DNA of 64,000 nt from contig NZ_CP132942.1 in assembly GCF_040359615.1 (NCBI RefSeq), forward strand, positions 4,526,001 through 4,590,000, read 5' to 3'. The notes under the pieces are model-generated. The model did no database searches and was not told where the DNA came from. It was given only the letters and a program-made list of their open reading frames with translations. How positions within the stretch are numbered: position 1 is the stretch's first letter; each line of letters starts with the position of its first letter. This DNA is from Tunturibacter psychrotolerans. GTDB taxonomy: Bacteria; Acidobacteriota; Terriglobia; Terriglobales; Acidobacteriaceae. Made by a program: the position numbers and the translations under genes. Below, piece by piece: positions 62,519 through 64,000 of this stretch.

Positions 62519-63559
62519 TCACCTTTGCCCATAAGCAGTGAAGACGTAATCTTTCGCCTTCACTGCTGTGTGGCACGCGAACCCGCACTTGGCGTCGCTC
62601 CCCTGCGGCGGCTTGTCCCCTAAGTTGCCGAGCCTGAACTTACCGGACGCGGCGTCGAACTCGAACACGCCGTAACCCCATCCGCCGCTATCCGCGAACC
62701 TCTTGCTGTCCTTCACCATGAAGTCAACGTCATGCTGGACGCCCGGCACCGTCGGAGCACCAGGCTCACCGGCGTCCACTTTCGCGACCCAATGAACCTT
62801 TGCCATCTTGGCACCATCCGGAAACGGCTTGCCGTTACCGGGAATTCCTTCCTTATAGGCATTGATCATCGCAGGATTCCCGAGGATCGCAGCGACCGCA
62901 CCTCCGTTATGGCTGATGGCGATCACCGGCCAGCCTTCGTATCCTCTGAACTCAGCGAACGCGAGGCCATTCGGCACTTTGAGGGTGTACTTGTCCTGTG
63001 CTGAAGTAACGCCCTGTGCCTGCGACGGGACGGTTGTGGAGGCGGACGCAGCCCCAGCGTGCGGAAGGCTGTGGATGTAACGTGCAAGCTTCCAGGTGTC
63101 GTTGTCAGAGATGCTCGACTTCCACGCGGGCATCCCTGTCAGGCGAACTCCGTTCTGGATAATCCAAAACAGCTCCGCGTCGCTCCAGTGCTGCACGTGA
63201 GCTGAGGTCAGGTCCATCGCGGGCGGGGTCATGTTGCGCCCGAGGTCGCTGTCTCCACGCGCATCCGCACCGTGGCATTGGGCGCAAGACCCAAGAAACA
63301 CCTCCTGGCCCTGGCTCACGACCTCACCAGTCTCAGGCAGCGGATTATTCATCTTGCCTGCCTCCAAGGGAATCGCAACGTCTTTAGCCGCATCGGCCAA
63401 ACTCGTCTCCCCTTGAGAAGGTTGCTTGCCCGCTGAGCACCCCTGGAGCAAGGCGCCGAACATTAGACCAATCGCGCCAACCATCAACTTGCGTTTTAGC
63501 GCTACGCAGCAGTCACAACCGCGCCGGCCACCCATCCACATCAAACCAGATTCAGGCAT
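62519..63559 (-). CDS. Cytochrome c fused to cytochrome P460 domain, lipoprotein
   Basis: This 346-residue exported haem protein has a lipoprotein signal (MVGAIGLMFGALLQGC, lipid Cys about 41) after a 25-residue charged lead. Residues about 80-170 form a class I cytochrome c domain with CAQCH (92-96) and the Met-side region GVRLTGMPAW. Residues about 185-346 form a cytochrome P460 domain (VPNGLAFAEFRGYEGWPVIA, KVHWVAKVDAG) ending in a haem site written C-x3-C-H (325-330), then AKDYVFTAYG with a conserved Lys-Asp-Tyr. P460 proteins oxidise hydroxylamine or bind NO. The ribosome site AAGGAG 8 bp before ATG 63559 supports this start. No other nitrogen-oxide genes are near, so the substrate is uncertain. 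Confidence 0.85.
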   Translation of the reverse strand: MPESGLMWMGGRRGCDCCVALKRKLMVGAIGLMFGALLQGCSAGKQPSQGETSLADAAKDVAIPLEAGKMNNPLPETGEVVSQGQEVFLGSCAQCHGADARGDSDLGRNMTPPAMDLTSAHVQHWSDAELFWIIQNGVRLTGMPAWKSSISDNDTWKLARYIHSLPHAGAASASTTVPSQAQGVTSAQDKYTLKVPNGLAFAEFRGYEGWPVIAISHNGGAVAAILGNPAMINAYKEGIPGNGKPFPDGAKMAKVHWVAKVDAGEPGAPTVPGVQHDVDFMVKDSKRFADSGGWGYGVFEFDAASGKFRLGNLGDKPPQGSDAKCGFACHTAVKAKDYVFTAYGQR

Positions 63560-63762
63560 CGTGAGTTCTCCTTCATAAGAAAGCTTTCTAGGCCCGATTC
63601 CAGCGTGTGCTTCTCGTTGAGCCTTCGATGTCCCAAGAACCAGAACGGAGGCAGCCTATTTTCACCCTGGCGCTCTATTTCAAGAAATCGTCGGCTCAGC
63701 ATGACAACGCCCCCGTATTTCTCAGTTGTCCGGCTTCTCTAACCGCGATAGACTCGCCTCAA

Positions 63763-64000
63763 ATGCTCTTCCGTAAGTCTGCTCAAACTGCACTCCTGAG
63801 CCTTTGTTTGCTCTCTGCCGCCCACGCCGCCGACACCACCGCCCTCATCAACCGGCTCATTCAAGCAGGCCACTCCAGCTGGATCGGAAGTCCAGAACTT
63901 CAACCTTGGCATCTCAAACTCGACGTCCAACTCTTTGGCGACAAGGCCCAGCCAACCGAACAAGGCACCATCGAAGAGTGGTGGACCAGCCCGGCTGCCT
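63763..64000 (+). CDS. Secreted protein, N-terminal part (cut by window end)
   Basis: An open frame begins at ATG 63763 and runs off the right edge with 79 complete codons. It begins with a signal peptide (basic start, ALLSLCLLSAAHAAD, cleavage after AHA), followed by DTTALINRLIQAGHSSWIG and PWHLKLDVQLFGDKAQP, ending in EEWWTSPAA at the edge. The pattern of WHL-x-LDVQLF...G-x-IEEWW resembles exported acidobacterial proteins of unknown function, possibly of a lipoprotein-carrier or sugar-binding type, but the fragment is too short to assign. It is divergent from the P460 gene. Confidence 0.75.
   Translation, partial: MLFRKSAQTALLSLCLLSAAHAADTTALINRLIQAGHSSWIGSPELQPWHLKLDVQLFGDKAQPTEQGTIEEWWTSPAA

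Overview
The window looks like a chromosomal segment of a soil acidobacterium of the Terriglobia/Acidobacteriaceae type (Edaphobacter, Granulicella, Terriglobus and relatives). This is inferred from gene content and protein style, not from any search: Ig-like 'IPT/TIG' and 'choice-of-anchor D' repeat proteins, a PQQ-like propeller fused to TIG repeats, orphan MacB-like permeases, a GTP-type PEP carboxykinase, a cytochrome c/P460 fusion and a PEP-CTERM protein. No rRNA, CRISPR array, prophage or intact insertion sequence was seen. One tRNA gene (Leu, UAA) is present.

1-8.8 kb: the end of a surface-polysaccharide locus, all on +. It holds a sugar C-methyltransferase (cut by the window edge), a glucose-1-phosphate cytidylyltransferase, a PIG-L deacetylase, a Wzx-type flippase, a polysaccharide pyruvyl transferase, a family 2 glycosyltransferase, a cupin-CheR fusion methyltransferase and an NDP-sugar epimerase.

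8.9-36.4 kb: an island of secreted, low-complexity beta-sandwich proteins. The centre is a 3977-residue protein with 21 TIG units and a nested 2403-bp near-identical tandem duplication. It is followed by a parvulin-like SurA/PpiC protein, a two-module secreted protein, L-2-hydroxyglutarate oxidase, two paralogous multi-repeat (ASH/choice-of-anchor D) proteins on the minus strand and a third ASH/FN3 protein on +. Several long gene-poor stretches carry strong hairpins.

37-45.5 kb: a sigma-54 activator with a degenerate receiver, tRNA-Leu, two MacB-like permeases with no ATPase, a small Cys-rich protein, a Slt-type lytic transglycosylase and a PEP-CTERM protein with a candidate -24/-12 promoter.

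45.5-64 kb: housekeeping and central metabolism. It contains an ECF sigma/anti-sigma pair; DUF779 with an AldB-type aldehyde dehydrogenase; nudK divergent from a DeoR-type repressor; a pgi-gnd-zwf cluster; a response regulator-DUF2905-xseA-glmM operon; an ion-channel protein; a TPR membrane protein; pckG; a cytochrome c-P460 lipoprotein; and the start of a secreted protein.

Taken together, the first two thirds read as cell-surface and matrix functions (polysaccharide, very large secreted repeat proteins, a periplasmic folding factor, a sigma-54 regulator and a PEP-CTERM substrate). The last third makes and uses sugar phosphates, including precursors for envelope polymers. The functional link between the polysaccharide locus and the repeat proteins is inference from proximity.
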